The notes under the pieces are model-generated. The model saw only the letters and a list, made by a program, of their open reading frames with translations. It was not told the DNA's origin and did no database searches. Shown piece by piece: positions 35,322-44,122 of a stretch of 64,000 bases of DNA (the first letter of the stretch is position 1; every line of letters begins with the position of its first letter). Location: the NCBI GenBank assembly GCA_964352215.1, contig CAYGRE010000017.1:1-64000 (forward strand). The letters run 5' to 3'. The translations under genes and the position numbers were made by a program. Source of the stretch: CAWUKT01 sp964352215. Lineage in GTDB: Bacteria; Bacteroidota; Bacteroidia; J057; JADKCL01.

Positions 35322-35690
35322 TTAAAGCACCTCTGGTGCAAGGGAAACGATCTTCATATAATTCTTTTCGCGGAGCTCTCTGGCAACGGGGCCGAAGATA
35401 CGTGTACCGCGTGGTTCACCTTCGGGGTTGATCAGAACAGCGGCGTTGTCATCGAAACGGATGTAAGATCCGTCACGTCGACGAATTTCTTTCTTGGTCC
35501 GAACAACAACTGCCCTGACCACGTCTCCTTTTTTGACAGCGGAGTTAGGATCGGCTGCCTTTACGGAGCAAACAATCCGGTCGCCAATGCTGGCATAGCG
35601 GCGCTTGGTTCCACCGAGCACACGAATAACGAGCAATTTCTTTGCTCCACTATTGTCGGCAACGCCGAGTCTGGATTCTTGCTGTAACAT
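35322..35690 (-). CDS. rplN: 50S ribosomal protein L14
   Basis: A 122-residue beta-barrel protein at the intersubunit bridge and the site bound by the silencing factor RsfS. It begins MLQQESRLGVADNSGAKKLL and has the conserved KKGDVVRAVVVRTKKEIRRR and FDDNAAVLINPEGEPRGTRI blocks. It starts 3 bases after the rpsQ stop. Confidence 0.98.
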   Translation of the reverse strand: MLQQESRLGVADNSGAKKLLVIRVLGGTKRRYASIGDRIVCSVKAADPNSAVKKGDVVRAVVVRTKKEIRRRDGSYIRFDDNAAVLINPEGEPRGTRIFGPVARELREKNYMKIVSLAPEVL

Positions 35691-35693
35691 TTG

Positions 35694-35996
35694 TTATTTC
35701 GCTTTTTCAATGATTTCAACTAGTCTCCAGCGTTTGCGCTTGCTCATAGGACGGGTTTCCATGATACGAACTGTATCACCTTCACCTGCAGCGTCCTCAG
35801 CATCGTGGGCCAAATACTTGGAACTTTTCTTTACGAACTTCCCGTAAATCGGGTGCTTAACTTTCCGTTCGACCATAACAGTAATGGACTTGTCCATTTT
35901 GTCACTGATCACACGTCCAACACGCTCTTTACGCAAGTTGCGCTCAGCAGCTTCTGCTTGGACTTCCGGAGTATCTGTATAAGTCTCTTCAGCCAT
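35694..35996 (-). CDS. rpsQ: 30S ribosomal protein S17 with acidic N-terminal extension
   Basis: The ATG at 35996 (MAEETYTDTPEVQAEAAERN) is taken because the upstream in-frame option at 36029 overlaps rpmC. The 100 residues include an acidic 18-residue N-terminal extension before the S17 OB-fold core (RKERVGRVISDKMDKSITVM, VERKVKHPIYGKFVKKSSKY, TRPMSKRKRWRLVEI). It is an early 16S rRNA binder. It begins 4 bases after rpmC. Confidence 0.97.
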   Translation of the reverse strand: MAEETYTDTPEVQAEAAERNLRKERVGRVISDKMDKSITVMVERKVKHPIYGKFVKKSSKYLAHDAEDAAGEGDTVRIMETRPMSKRKRWRLVEIIEKAK

Positions 35997-36000
35997 CTTC

Positions 36001-36207
36001 TTATTGCTTATTCTGTTCTGCCATTTCACGCTCCTTCAGCACTGTCAACATTTTTGCAACGTTGCGCTTGCTGGTTCGGATTTTGGTAGGTGACTCAATC
36101 TCAGAAATTGCATTGTTAAAATACATTTTCTGAAGCATCACCCTTTCGTCTTCGATGCGCTCGTTGATCTCGGCATCGGTAAGATCTCTGATATCGTTTA
36201 TCTTCAT
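36001..36207 (-). CDS. rpmC: 50S ribosomal protein L29
   Basis: A small helical hairpin of 68 residues at the tunnel exit, next to L23, where trigger factor and SRP dock. It starts MKINDIRDLTDAEINERIED and has the typical NPTKIRTSKRNVAKMLTVL-like region (here ESPTKIRTSKRNVAKMLTVL). It lies 4 bases after rplP. Confidence 0.97.
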   Translation of the reverse strand: MKINDIRDLTDAEINERIEDERVMLQKMYFNNAISEIESPTKIRTSKRNVAKMLTVLKEREMAEQNKQ

Positions 36208-36211
36208 GTCC

Positions 36212-36631
36212 TTATCCGATATAATCTCGCCTTACAACAAATTTAATCTTGACCGGAAGTTTTTGAGCGCCAAGGCGCATCGCTTCACGTGCAACAGCCA
36301 AAGGTACACCTTCTGATTCAAAGATGATACGGCCTGGCTCAACTGGAGCTGCCCAGTATTCGGGTGATCCCTTGCCCTTACCCATACGAACCTCAGCTGG
36401 CTTCTTGGTCATGGGCTTGCTTGGAAAAATCCGAATCCAAAGCTTTCCTTCACGCTTCATTTCACGGGTGATCGCCTGACGAGCTGCCTCGATCTGGCGA
36501 CTGGTTATAAAACCTTTTTCCAGGGTCTTGATGGCAAAAGAGCCGAAGGCGATCTGGCTGCCACGTTGGGCGTTGCCTTTGATCCGGCCTTTTTGATGCT
36601 TCCTGAATTTTGTTCTCTTTGGTAACAGCAT
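36212..36631 (-). CDS. rplP: 50S ribosomal protein L16
   Basis: A 139-residue protein near the peptidyl-transferase A site, needed for 5S-23S organisation. It reads MLLPKRTKFRKHQKGRIKGN at the start and has QIEAARQAITREMKREGKLW and KPAEVRMGKGKGSPEYWAAP. The Arg hydroxylated by YcfD in some bacteria lies in the latter block. It is 33 bases after rpsC, one of the wider gaps in this part of the operon. Confidence 0.98.
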   Translation of the reverse strand: MLLPKRTKFRKHQKGRIKGNAQRGSQIAFGSFAIKTLEKGFITSRQIEAARQAITREMKREGKLWIRIFPSKPMTKKPAEVRMGKGKGSPEYWAAPVEPGRIIFESEGVPLAVAREAMRLGAQKLPVKIKFVVRRDYIG

Positions 36632-36664
36632 GGTGATTAATCCCTTTTAATCTTTCTGTTCAAA

Positions 36665-37360
36665 TCATCTTCTACGACGATCGCGCCGCTTTCCTCGCTT
36701 GTTGTCGACACCGGCATTTGGTGACAGGTCAACTTTTCCGTACAGCTCCCCTTTAAAGATCCATACTTTAACTCCAATGATTCCGTAAACGGTTTTGGAT
36801 TCGGTCAAAGCATAATCAATATCGGCGCGGAGTGTTTGCAGTGGAATACGTCCTTGCTTGTACTGTTCAGTACGAGCCATTTCAGCACCACCCAGACGAC
36901 CGGAGCACATGATCTTACAACCCAGAGCTCCCATACGCATGGTAGAGGCCAAAGCTGTCTTCATTGCACGACGGAAAGAAATCCTTGCGGCCAACTGTGA
37001 AGCGATCATCTCACTTACCAGTTTGGCATCAAGCTCAGGACGTTTGATCTCATAGATGTTGATCTGAACGTCTTTGCCGGTGATCTTCTTGATTTCCTCT
37101 TTCAGACGGTCAACTTCCTGACCACCACGACCGATAACAATACCTGGACGAGAAGTGTGAATGGTAAGTGTAATCCGCTTCAAAGTACGCTCGATGACGA
37201 TCTTCGAAATACCACCACGTGGAATACGAAGGTTAAGATAAATACGAATTTTCTCGTCTTCGATCAGCTTATCGGCGTAGTGCTTACCGCCGTACCAGTT
37301 GGACTCCCATCCCTTGGAGATACCAAGGCGCAATCCGATTGGATGTGTTTTCTGTCCCAT
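36665..37360 (-). CDS. rpsC: 30S ribosomal protein S3
   Basis: This 231-residue protein has an N-terminal type II KH domain (SRPGIVIGRGGQEVDRLKEE, helicase-like function at the mRNA entry with S4 and S5) and a C-terminal domain with CKIMCSGRLGGAEMARTEQY and GIIGVKVWIFKGELYGK. It ends in a basic tail NKRGKRRDRRRR. Its start codon is directly next to the rplV stop. Confidence 0.98.
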   Translation of the reverse strand: MGQKTHPIGLRLGISKGWESNWYGGKHYADKLIEDEKIRIYLNLRIPRGGISKIVIERTLKRITLTIHTSRPGIVIGRGGQEVDRLKEEIKKITGKDVQINIYEIKRPELDAKLVSEMIASQLAARISFRRAMKTALASTMRMGALGCKIMCSGRLGGAEMARTEQYKQGRIPLQTLRADIDYALTESKTVYGIIGVKVWIFKGELYGKVDLSPNAGVDNKRGKRRDRRRR

Positions 37361-37825
37361 TTATTCTTCGGTCTCTTTGGTGTCCAAAATCAAGGTTACA
37401 TGGCTGGTACGCTTCCGGATACGGTGCGCACGTCCCTGTGGGGCAGGACGAAAACGCTTCAGCATCCGTCCTCCGCCTACAAAGCCTTCTTTTATTACGA
37501 GTCCGCCTTCGCCTACACGTGAGCCTTCATTCTTTGATTCCCAATTGGAAATCGCGGACAAGAGAAGCTTGCGAATAGGTTCTGCACCTGCTTTGGAGGT
37601 AAACTTCAGCACGTGCAGTGCTTTATCAACTTCCATCCCACGAATCAGATCCACTACCATGCGCATTTTGCGAGGAGCAATGGTTGAGTTGCGTAGAGAG
37701 GCTTTTGCAATATCCTGGCGTTCGTTTTTCAAACGCTGAGCCATTGCGGTCTTACGTTTGGGGGCCTTATCCAGACCCTGCGCGATTTTTTCCTTGCGCG
37801 TCAGTTTTGTTGTCTGTTCAGCCAT
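37361..37825 (-). CDS. rplV: 50S ribosomal protein L22 with basic N-terminal extension
   Basis: The L22 core begins near residue 42 (ASLRNSTIAPRKMRMVVDLI) and includes the long tunnel-lining hairpin (KRFRPAPQGRAHRIRKRTSH), where macrolide-resistance mutations occur in other species; no deletion is seen. The first 40 residues are a Lys/Arg-rich extension (TRKEKIAQGLDKAPKRKTAM) absent from E. coli. Total length 154 against about 110. The gene shares one base with rpsS. Confidence 0.97.
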   Translation of the reverse strand: MAEQTTKLTRKEKIAQGLDKAPKRKTAMAQRLKNERQDIAKASLRNSTIAPRKMRMVVDLIRGMEVDKALHVLKFTSKAGAEPIRKLLLSAISNWESKNEGSRVGEGGLVIKEGFVGGGRMLKRFRPAPQGRAHRIRKRTSHVTLILDTKETEE

Positions 37826-38109
37826 TACCTTCTTCCTTTATCTTTTTTCCGATCTCCAGCATGACCACGAAACGTACGAGTGGGGGAAAATTCACCGAGC
37901 TTGTGTCCCACCATATTTTCAGTGATATACACAGGAATGAATTTATTTCCGTTGTGAACTGCCACAGTAAACCCTACGAAATCAGGCGAAATGATAGATC
38001 GACGCGCCCAAGTCTTAATGGTACGCTTCTTTCCGCTCTCCGCCATGGCAGCGACCTTTTTGTCCAACTTGGGATCAATAAAGGGTCCTTTTTTAAGTGA
38101 CCTAGCCAT
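37825..38109 (-). CDS. rpsS: 30S ribosomal protein S19
   Basis: A head protein of 94 residues that works with S13 at the subunit interface. It starts MARSLKKGPFIDPKLDKKVA and has TWARRSIISPDFVGFTVAVH and ENMVGHKLGEFSPTRTFRGH, all fully conserved. It lies 2 bases after rplB and overlaps rplV by one base. Confidence 0.98.
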   Translation of the reverse strand: MARSLKKGPFIDPKLDKKVAAMAESGKKRTIKTWARRSIISPDFVGFTVAVHNGNKFIPVYITENMVGHKLGEFSPTRTFRGHAGDRKKDKGRR

Positions 38110-38111
38110 GC

Positions 38112-38942
38112 TTATTTACGTTTCTTTTTCCTACTGATGATCAAATTGGTGGAGTGCTTTTTCTTGTTCCTTGTACGGAATCCCTTTGCAGGTACTCCAG
38201 TACGTGAACGTGGATGACCACCGGAGGCACGACCTTCACCACCACCCATTGGGTGATCGACAGGGTTCATTACCACACCACGAACGCGGGGACGACGACC
38301 CTTCCAACGGTTACGGCCGGCTTTACCCATCCGCTCGTTCATATTGGAAGAGTTGCCTACTGAGCCCAGGGTAGCCTTGCATTCGATGAGAACCCAACGG
38401 GTTTCACCTGAAGGCAGACGAAGACTGGCATACTTGCCTTCACGACCCAGGAGCTGAGCATAGGTTCCGGCTCCACGACACATCACTCCGCCTTTACCAG
38501 GCTGAAGCTCGATGTTGTGAACAATAGAACCCAGTGGAATATTCTTCAGCTTAAGACTATTTCCCACAGTAGGGGTAGCCCCTTCGCCTGACATAAGAGT
38601 AGAGTCAACCTTTAAGCCTTCAGGCGCAATGATGTAACGCTTCTCCCCATCTGCATAGAAAAGGAGGGCAATACGAGCAGAGCGGTTTGGATCGTATTCA
38701 ACAGTCTTTACAACTGCGGGGATACCATCTTTATCTCTTTTGAAGTCGATAACCCGGTAACGACGCTTGTGACCGCCACCCAGCTGCCGCATCGTCATCT
38801 TACCTTGGTTATTCCGTCCACCGGACTTATTGATCTTCCGGAGGAGGGACTTTTCAGGCCGCGATGCCGTGATATCCGCAAAGTCGGACATTCGGACAAA
38901 TCGTTGGCCAGGAGTAGTTGGATTTAACTTTCTAATTCCCAT
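38112..38942 (-). CDS. rplB: 50S ribosomal protein L2
   Basis: One of the largest and most conserved ribosomal proteins, needed for subunit joining and peptidyl transfer. The 276 residues show GRNNQGKMTMRQLGGGHKRR near the start and NPVDHPMGGGEGRASGGHPR, which contains the His implicated in peptidyl-transferase function. The C-terminus is TRNKKKHSTNLIISRKKKRK. It starts 12 bases after rplW. Confidence 0.98.
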   Translation of the reverse strand: MGIRKLNPTTPGQRFVRMSDFADITASRPEKSLLRKINKSGGRNNQGKMTMRQLGGGHKRRYRVIDFKRDKDGIPAVVKTVEYDPNRSARIALLFYADGEKRYIIAPEGLKVDSTLMSGEGATPTVGNSLKLKNIPLGSIVHNIELQPGKGGVMCRGAGTYAQLLGREGKYASLRLPSGETRWVLIECKATLGSVGNSSNMNERMGKAGRNRWKGRRPRVRGVVMNPVDHPMGGGEGRASGGHPRSRTGVPAKGFRTRNKKKHSTNLIISRKKKRK

Positions 38943-38954
38943 CGTCTCTCTTCC

Positions 38955-39251
38955 TTAGATGTTCTTGTAAAAATCAATCTCCTGACCATCAGCAAGGGTA
39001 ACTACCGCTTTCTTATAGTTGGAAGATTTTCCGTGAATGAATCCAGCGCGGGTATAGCGGGTACGACGCTTACCCCGGACGACCATGGTGCGCAGACTTT
39101 CTACATCTACGTCGTACATTTCTTCGATCGCTTCCTTAATCGCTGGCTTCTTTGCTTTCAGATCTACTTTGAACGAATACTGGTTGTTACCAGGACGCTC
39201 GTTCAGCAGCTCCATTTTTTCCGATACCAGGGGTTTATTCAGTACACTCAT
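38955..39251 (-). CDS. rplW: 50S ribosomal protein L23
   Basis: The trigger-factor docking protein at the tunnel exit, 98 residues. It starts MSVLNKPLVSEKMELLNERP, with NQYSFKVDLKAKKPAIKEAI and the conserved EEMYDVDVESLRTMVVRGKR. Spacing to rplD is 4 bases. Confidence 0.97.
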   Translation of the reverse strand: MSVLNKPLVSEKMELLNERPGNNQYSFKVDLKAKKPAIKEAIEEMYDVDVESLRTMVVRGKRRTRYTRAGFIHGKSSNYKKAVVTLADGQEIDFYKNI

Positions 39252-39255
39252 GGTC

Positions 39256-39885
39256 TTATCCTAATTGCTGTTGGATTTTCTCAACTGAATCCTCTATGAA
39301 AACCACACGGTCAGCATTGAGAATATCATAAGTATTGAGGTCTTGAGCACGGACTGCATTCACTTTAGGAATGTTCCGTGAAGACAAATAGATGTTCTTG
39401 TTGTCGTCGGGAAGTACGAAGAGCACTTTAGACGAACTCAGTTCAAGAGCATTCAGAATTCCAAGAAATTGCTTGGTCTTGGGAGAGTCCATATCGAAAG
39501 ACTCAACGACCATTACCTTGGATTCACGTGCTTTATAAGTCAAGGCACTGCGACGTGCCAGACGGCTGACTTTCTTATTCACCTGGAAGCCGTAGCTGCG
39601 TGGTCTTGGACCAAATACGCGACCACCATGACGCCATAGTGGAGAACGCTTGGAGCCTGGACGTGCATTACCTGTTCCTTTTTGCTTATATGGCTTCTTG
39701 TTAGACCCGCTAACTTCACCACGCTCCTTGGCTTTATGAGTTCCCTGACGGCGGTTGGCGAGGATGTTACGCACATCTTCATAGATCGCCTGATCATTTG
39801 GAGTCTCCAGTTCGAATACTTCTGCCGGAAGGGTCACTTTGCGACCAGTATCGGCACCTTGGGTATTTTGTACGGTTATTTCCAT
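39256..39885 (-). CDS. rplD: 50S ribosomal protein L4
   Basis: A 209-residue protein whose long loop lines the exit tunnel (NRRQGTHKAKERGEVSGSNK, then KPYKQKGTGNARPGSKRSPL). In E. coli L4 also represses the S10 operon by binding its leader; no such leader lies here, since rpsJ is internal to the operon. The C-terminal domain has ALELSSSKVLFVLPDDNKNI. It starts 2 bases after rplC. Confidence 0.98.
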   Translation of the reverse strand: MEITVQNTQGADTGRKVTLPAEVFELETPNDQAIYEDVRNILANRRQGTHKAKERGEVSGSNKKPYKQKGTGNARPGSKRSPLWRHGGRVFGPRPRSYGFQVNKKVSRLARRSALTYKARESKVMVVESFDMDSPKTKQFLGILNALELSSSKVLFVLPDDNKNIYLSSRNIPKVNAVRAQDLNTYDILNADRVVFIEDSVEKIQQQLG

Positions 39886-39887
39886 GG

Positions 39888-40556
39888 TTACTTTTGAATA
39901 TAAACGTATCCACCTTTAGGACCAGGAACCGGGCCGGAAACGACCAACAGATTCTTTTCTGGAATAACTTTAAGAATGCGAAGGTTTTGAACAGTTACCC
40001 GTTCGCCACCCATGCGACCTGCCATCTTCATCCCTTTGAATACACGTGAAGGTGTAGAACCAGGACCGAGTGAACCAGGTGCACGACCACGGTTGTGCTG
40101 ACCGTGAGTTTGACCACCGACTCCGTGGAATCCATGACGTTTTACAACACCCTGGAAACCTTTACCCTTGCTCGTTCCGACAACGTCGACAAACTCACCG
40201 GGGCGGAAAATGGTAACTTCCAATTGGTCTCCCAATTTTAATTCACCCTTGTTGTCGGCAACGTATGCTCCATCCTCACCGAGGCTGTAAACAACGTTGG
40301 CAAACTTTTCAGTCTCCCAAACAACCTTCTTAGGAGTAGTGCCAGCCTTGGCAAAATGTCCTTTTTCAGGATTGGGAGTGTTCTTTTCTTTCTTTTCGTC
40401 GTAGCCCAACTGAATGGCTTCGTACCCGTCAGTTTCCAGATCGCGGATCTGGGTAACTACACAAGGTCCTGCCAGGAGGAGGGTACATGGAATGTTCTTG
40501 CGGTTCTCGTCGAACACACTCGTCATTCCTACTTTTTTTCCGATAATACCAGCCAT
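39888..40556 (-). CDS. rplC: 50S ribosomal protein L3
   Basis: An early-assembling 23S rRNA binder of 222 residues whose loop reaches the peptidyl-transferase centre. It starts MAGIIGKKVGMTSVFDENRK and contains KGKGFQGVVKRHGFHGVGGQ, THGQHNRGRAPGSLGPGSTP and KGMKMAGRMGGERVTVQNLR; the methylated Gln of other L3 proteins lies in the middle block. It follows rpsJ by 15 bases. Confidence 0.98.
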   Translation of the reverse strand: MAGIIGKKVGMTSVFDENRKNIPCTLLLAGPCVVTQIRDLETDGYEAIQLGYDEKKEKNTPNPEKGHFAKAGTTPKKVVWETEKFANVVYSLGEDGAYVADNKGELKLGDQLEVTIFRPGEFVDVVGTSKGKGFQGVVKRHGFHGVGGQTHGQHNRGRAPGSLGPGSTPSRVFKGMKMAGRMGGERVTVQNLRILKVIPEKNLLVVSGPVPGPKGGYVYIQK

Positions 40557-40571
40557 AGTAATAACCTCCTA

Positions 40572-40877
40572 TCAGACTTTGATCTCAACATCTACCCCGG
40601 AAGGCAGTTCCAACTTCATCAATACATCAACAGTCTTAGCCGTTGAGGAAAAGATATCAATGAGGCGCTTATAGGAGCACACTTGAAACTGTTCCCTGGA
40701 CTTCTTGTTGACGTGTACAGACCGGTTTACCGTGACAATACTCTTGTGAGTTGGCAGCGGAATCGGGCCGCTTACGACTGCACCAGTGGTTTTCACGGTG
40801 CGTACAATCTTCTCTGCGGACTTGTCCACCAGATTGTGATCGTAAGATTTCAGCTTGATTCGAATTTTTTGATTCAT
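40572..40877 (-). CDS. rpsJ: 30S ribosomal protein S10
   Basis: The 101-residue head protein also serves as the NusE transcription antitermination factor. It starts MNQKIRIKLKSYDHNLVDKS and has SGPIPLPTHKSIVTVNRSVH and VDVLMKLELPSGVDVEIKV. It follows fusA by 25 bases with no tuf gene between, so tuf must be elsewhere in the genome. Confidence 0.98.
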   Translation of the reverse strand: MNQKIRIKLKSYDHNLVDKSAEKIVRTVKTTGAVVSGPIPLPTHKSIVTVNRSVHVNKKSREQFQVCSYKRLIDIFSSTAKTVDVLMKLELPSGVDVEIKV

Positions 40878-40902
40878 GCCTGTTTTAATAATCTATAAAG
40901 GA

Positions 40903-43008
40903 TTAAGCAGTAGCTACACCTTTTACTTTTTCAATAACTTCTTTTTGAATGCCTGAAGGGGCATCTGCGTAGTGGGAAAACTGCATGGTAGAAGAAGCAC
41001 GACCAGAAGAATTGGTACGGAGCGATGTCACGTAGCCAAACATCTCTGACAGTGGAACTTTTGCTTTAACCACACGGTCCAGACCACGAGAGTCCATTCC
41101 TTCAATGAGACCACGACGCTTGTTCAGGTCACCTACGATGCTACCCATGTAATCTTCAGGAGTCACAACTTCTACAGCCATGATCGGCTCCAGAATGACG
41201 GGGTTACACTGCTTTGCTGCATGACGCCATGCAAGGCGGGCACACAATTCGAAAGACAATGCATCGGAGTCAACTGCGTGGAAGGAACCAAAGTGAAGGC
41301 GTGCCTTTACTCCGCTTACTGGGAAACCTGCGAGGATTCCTTCTTCCATTGCTGACTTAATTCCTTTTTCTACAGAAGGGATAAAGTCTTTGGGAATAAC
41401 ACCACCTTTGATGGCGTCTTCAAATTCCAAGTGAGCACCTTCCACATCAGATTGGCTGAATTCAACGTGGATATCAGCAAATTTACCGCGACCACCAGTT
41501 TGCTTCTTGTAAACTTCACGGTGATCAACAGAACCACGGATAGCCTCGCGGTAAGCAACCTGGGGAGCACCCTGGTTAACTTCTACCTTGAATTCACGCT
41601 TGAGACGATCTACGATAATCTCAAGGTGAAGCTCACCCATTCCTGAAATAATGGTCTGACCGGAATCTTCATCCGTCTTAACATTAAAGGTAGGGTCTTC
41701 TTCAGCCAGCTTAACCAAACCAGTGGTAAGTTTCTCTGAGTCGGCTGCGGTCTTTGGTTCCACAGCAAGAGAGATAACCGGTTCCGGGAAGGTCATTTCT
41801 TCCAGGATGATCGGATGGTCCAGATCACAGAGGGTATCACCAGTCTTGATAGACTTGAAACCTACTGCGGCTGCAATATCACCAGCTTCAACAGTATCGA
41901 TCTTCTGCTGCTTGTTGGCATGCATCTGAAGAATACGGCTGATACGTTCTTTCTTTCCTGAACGCGTGTTCAGTACATAAGATCCACCATCCAGCTTTCC
42001 GGAGTATACCCGGAAGAATGCCAGGCGCCCTACAAAGGGGTCGGTCATGATCTTAAATGCCAATGAAGCGAAAGGAGCGTTTACATCAGCTTCGCGGGTT
42101 TCAGTTTGGCCAGTTTCAGGATTGATTCCTTCCACTGCATCCACGTCCATTGGAGAAGGAAGAAATTGGATAACTGCATCAAGGAGGGTTTGTACCCCTT
42201 TGTTCTTGAAAGCGGAGCCACAAAGCATGGGCGTAATTGCCATGTCAATGGTAGCTTTACGGATAGCAGCGATCATTTCGTCCCTTGAGATGGAATCAGG
42301 GTCCTCGAAGAACTTCTCCATCAATACGTCGTCGTATTCAGCGACAGACTCGATCAATTTGCCACGCCACTTATCAACGTCAGCCTGAAGCTCAGCCGGG
42401 ATCGGAATCTCGGTGAAGGTCATGCCCCGGTCCTCTTCGTTCCAGACAATCGCTTTGTTCTCGATCAGGTCAACTACCCCTCTGAACTTTTCTTCAGCTC
42501 CGATAGGAACCTGAAGAGGGATTGGATTCCCGCCCAGACGCTCATCAACTTGGGTAACAACATTAAAGAAGTCTGCCCCGGAACGATCCATCTTGTTGAC
42601 GAATCCGATGCGGGGCACTCTGTATTTGGTTGCTTGACGCCAAACTGTTTCAGATTGAGGTTCTACACCTCCAACGGAACAGAAAAGGGCAACGGTCCCG
42701 TCGAGTACACGAAGGGATCGCTCCACTTCTACTGTAAAGTCAACGTGACCGGGAGTATCAATAATATTGACGCGGTAATCTTCTTCTTCAAACTTCCAAT
42801 AGGTGGTGGTAGCAGCAGAGGTAATGGTAATACCACGCTCCTGCTCTTGCTCCATCCAGTCCATAGTGGCTGCACCGTCGTGAACCTCACCAATCTTGTG
42901 AGTGATACCTGTATAATAAAGTACCCTCTCTGTGGTGGTGGTTTTTCCCGCATCAATGTGGGCCATGATGCCTATGTTACGGGTATGTTTTAAATCGACC
43001 TTGCTCAT
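40903..43008 (-). CDS. fusA: Elongation factor G
   Basis: The GTPase that drives translocation and ribosome recycling. The 701 residues carry G1 AHIDAGKTTTTERVLYYTG, switch II DTPGHVDFTVEVERSL with its catalytic His, and NKMDR, followed by domains II-V (GMGELHLEIIVDRLKREFKV in domain III and MFGYVTSLRTNSSGRASSTM at the end). Length is normal and the gene starts 36 bases after rpsG. Confidence 0.98.
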   Translation of the reverse strand: MSKVDLKHTRNIGIMAHIDAGKTTTTERVLYYTGITHKIGEVHDGAATMDWMEQEQERGITITSAATTTYWKFEEEDYRVNIIDTPGHVDFTVEVERSLRVLDGTVALFCSVGGVEPQSETVWRQATKYRVPRIGFVNKMDRSGADFFNVVTQVDERLGGNPIPLQVPIGAEEKFRGVVDLIENKAIVWNEEDRGMTFTEIPIPAELQADVDKWRGKLIESVAEYDDVLMEKFFEDPDSISRDEMIAAIRKATIDMAITPMLCGSAFKNKGVQTLLDAVIQFLPSPMDVDAVEGINPETGQTETREADVNAPFASLAFKIMTDPFVGRLAFFRVYSGKLDGGSYVLNTRSGKKERISRILQMHANKQQKIDTVEAGDIAAAVGFKSIKTGDTLCDLDHPIILEEMTFPEPVISLAVEPKTAADSEKLTTGLVKLAEEDPTFNVKTDEDSGQTIISGMGELHLEIIVDRLKREFKVEVNQGAPQVAYREAIRGSVDHREVYKKQTGGRGKFADIHVEFSQSDVEGAHLEFEDAIKGGVIPKDFIPSVEKGIKSAMEEGILAGFPVSGVKARLHFGSFHAVDSDALSFELCARLAWRHAAKQCNPVILEPIMAVEVVTPEDYMGSIVGDLNKRRGLIEGMDSRGLDRVVKAKVPLSEMFGYVTSLRTNSSGRASSTMQFSHYADAPSGIQKEVIEKVKGVATA

Positions 43009-43044
43009 TGCCTTAGTATCCTATTTAAATCTTCTTGAGTACGA

Positions 43045-43512
43045 CTAGAAACGGAAGTGGGAGAAAGCTTTGTTTGCATCTGCCATACGGTGCGTGTCTT
43101 CACGTTTCTTAACGGCACCACCCTCACCTTTAGAGGCAGCGATCAACTCAGCAGCCAGCTTGTACTTCATCGACTTTTCATTGCGACGACGGGTAAAGCT
43201 GATTGTCCACTTGATCCCTAAAGAAACACGGCGACTTGGCCGAACTTCTGAAGGAACCTGGAAGGTTGCTCCACCTACCCTGCGGCTACGGACCTCAACG
43301 ACTGGCATGACGTTCTCAAGCGCACGCTCAAAAACTTCAACGCCATTCTCACCGGTTCTTTCTTCGATGATTTCAAGCGCGTCGTAGAAGGTTCTGTAAG
43401 CCAGTGACTTCTTCCCGCTGAGCATCATATTGTTGACGAAGCGGGAGATCATTACGTTCCCAAACTTGGGATCGGGCAGAACTTGTCTTTTCTTGGCTCT
43501 TCCTTTTCTCAT
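43045..43512 (-). CDS. rpsG: 30S ribosomal protein S7
   Basis: A 155-residue head protein that starts 30S head assembly and lines the E site. It begins MRKGRAKKRQVLPDPKFGNV, with GENGVEVFERALENVMPVVE, VRSRRVGGATFQVPSEVRPS and TRRRNEKSMKYKLAAELIAA. In E. coli S7 represses its operon. It lies 26 bases after rpsL. Confidence 0.98.
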   Translation of the reverse strand: MRKGRAKKRQVLPDPKFGNVMISRFVNNMMLSGKKSLAYRTFYDALEIIEERTGENGVEVFERALENVMPVVEVRSRRVGGATFQVPSEVRPSRRVSLGIKWTISFTRRRNEKSMKYKLAAELIAASKGEGGAVKKREDTHRMADANKAFSHFRF

Positions 43513-43538
43513 TTTATCTCAAGTGACTTGTGTTCTAA

Positions 43539-43919
43539 CTACTTTTTGACCTTAGGACGCTTCGTTCCATACTTGGAACGACGCTGACGACGATCGTTAA
43601 CACCTGCAGTATCCAGGGAACCCCGGACAATGTGATAACGAACACCAGGTAAATCCTTTACACGTCCACCTCGAATGAGGACGATGGAGTGCTCCTGCAA
43701 ATTGTGACCTTCTCCCGGGATGTAAGCGATGACTTCATAGCCATTCACCAATTTCACCTTTGCCACTTTCCGAAGTGCGGAATTAGGCTTCTTAGGAGTA
43801 GTGGTGTACACTCTTGTACACACACCCCGCTTTTGAGGGCAGGATTCAAGCGCCGGAGACTTGCTCTTCTTTTTCTGGCTGACGCGGCCGTTACGTACCA
43901 ATTGCTGTATAGTAGGCAT
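43539..43919 (-). CDS. rpsL: 30S ribosomal protein S12
   Basis: The decoding-centre protein, 126 residues. The loops TTTPKKPNSALRK and GGRVKDLPGVRYH keep the lysines (residues 44 and 88, counting Met) whose mutation gives streptomycin resistance, so this is the wild-type form; the Asp methylthiolated by RimO in other bacteria is also present. It is the first gene of the 33-gene minus-strand operon. Its leader runs about 200 bases from a promoter within prmC. Confidence 0.98.
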   Translation of the reverse strand: MPTIQQLVRNGRVSQKKKSKSPALESCPQKRGVCTRVYTTTPKKPNSALRKVAKVKLVNGYEVIAYIPGEGHNLQEHSIVLIRGGRVKDLPGVRYHIVRGSLDTAGVNDRRQRRSKYGTKRPKVKK

Positions 43920-44122
43920 AAGATACCTTAATTTTTAAGCGAGCTGCGAAATTAGACATAGAATCCATGCCAATCAAGGCAGCCCAGATTTTTTCAACAA
44001 TTTTATTAACAAGATGACCTTTATATGAGTCCGCAAAATTTGCTTTCTCTGATCTGTCACCTTTAATTAGTCCGAAAAGTGAATGAATGCCAGCTACGAA
44101 CAACTCCAAATTTTCCGGACTG
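43920..44122 (-). promoter_or_regulatory. rpsL leader with competing stem partners
   Basis: The leader RNA would begin near 44118. Its first bases (44121-44111, AGUCCGGAAAA) can pair with UUUUCGGACU (44078-44069, one bulge) or with UUUUGCGGACU (44038-44028, one mismatch), but not both. Two mutually exclusive stems in a ribosomal leader suggest attenuation or a protein-binding switch. If transcription starts a few bases later, the first partner is shortened. The repeats could instead be DNA operator sites. Confidence 0.4.

Noticed and set aside
40878..40902. Missing tuf gene between fusA and rpsJ as a deletion
   Set aside because: Absence of tuf here is normal for Bacteroidota, where it lies elsewhere.
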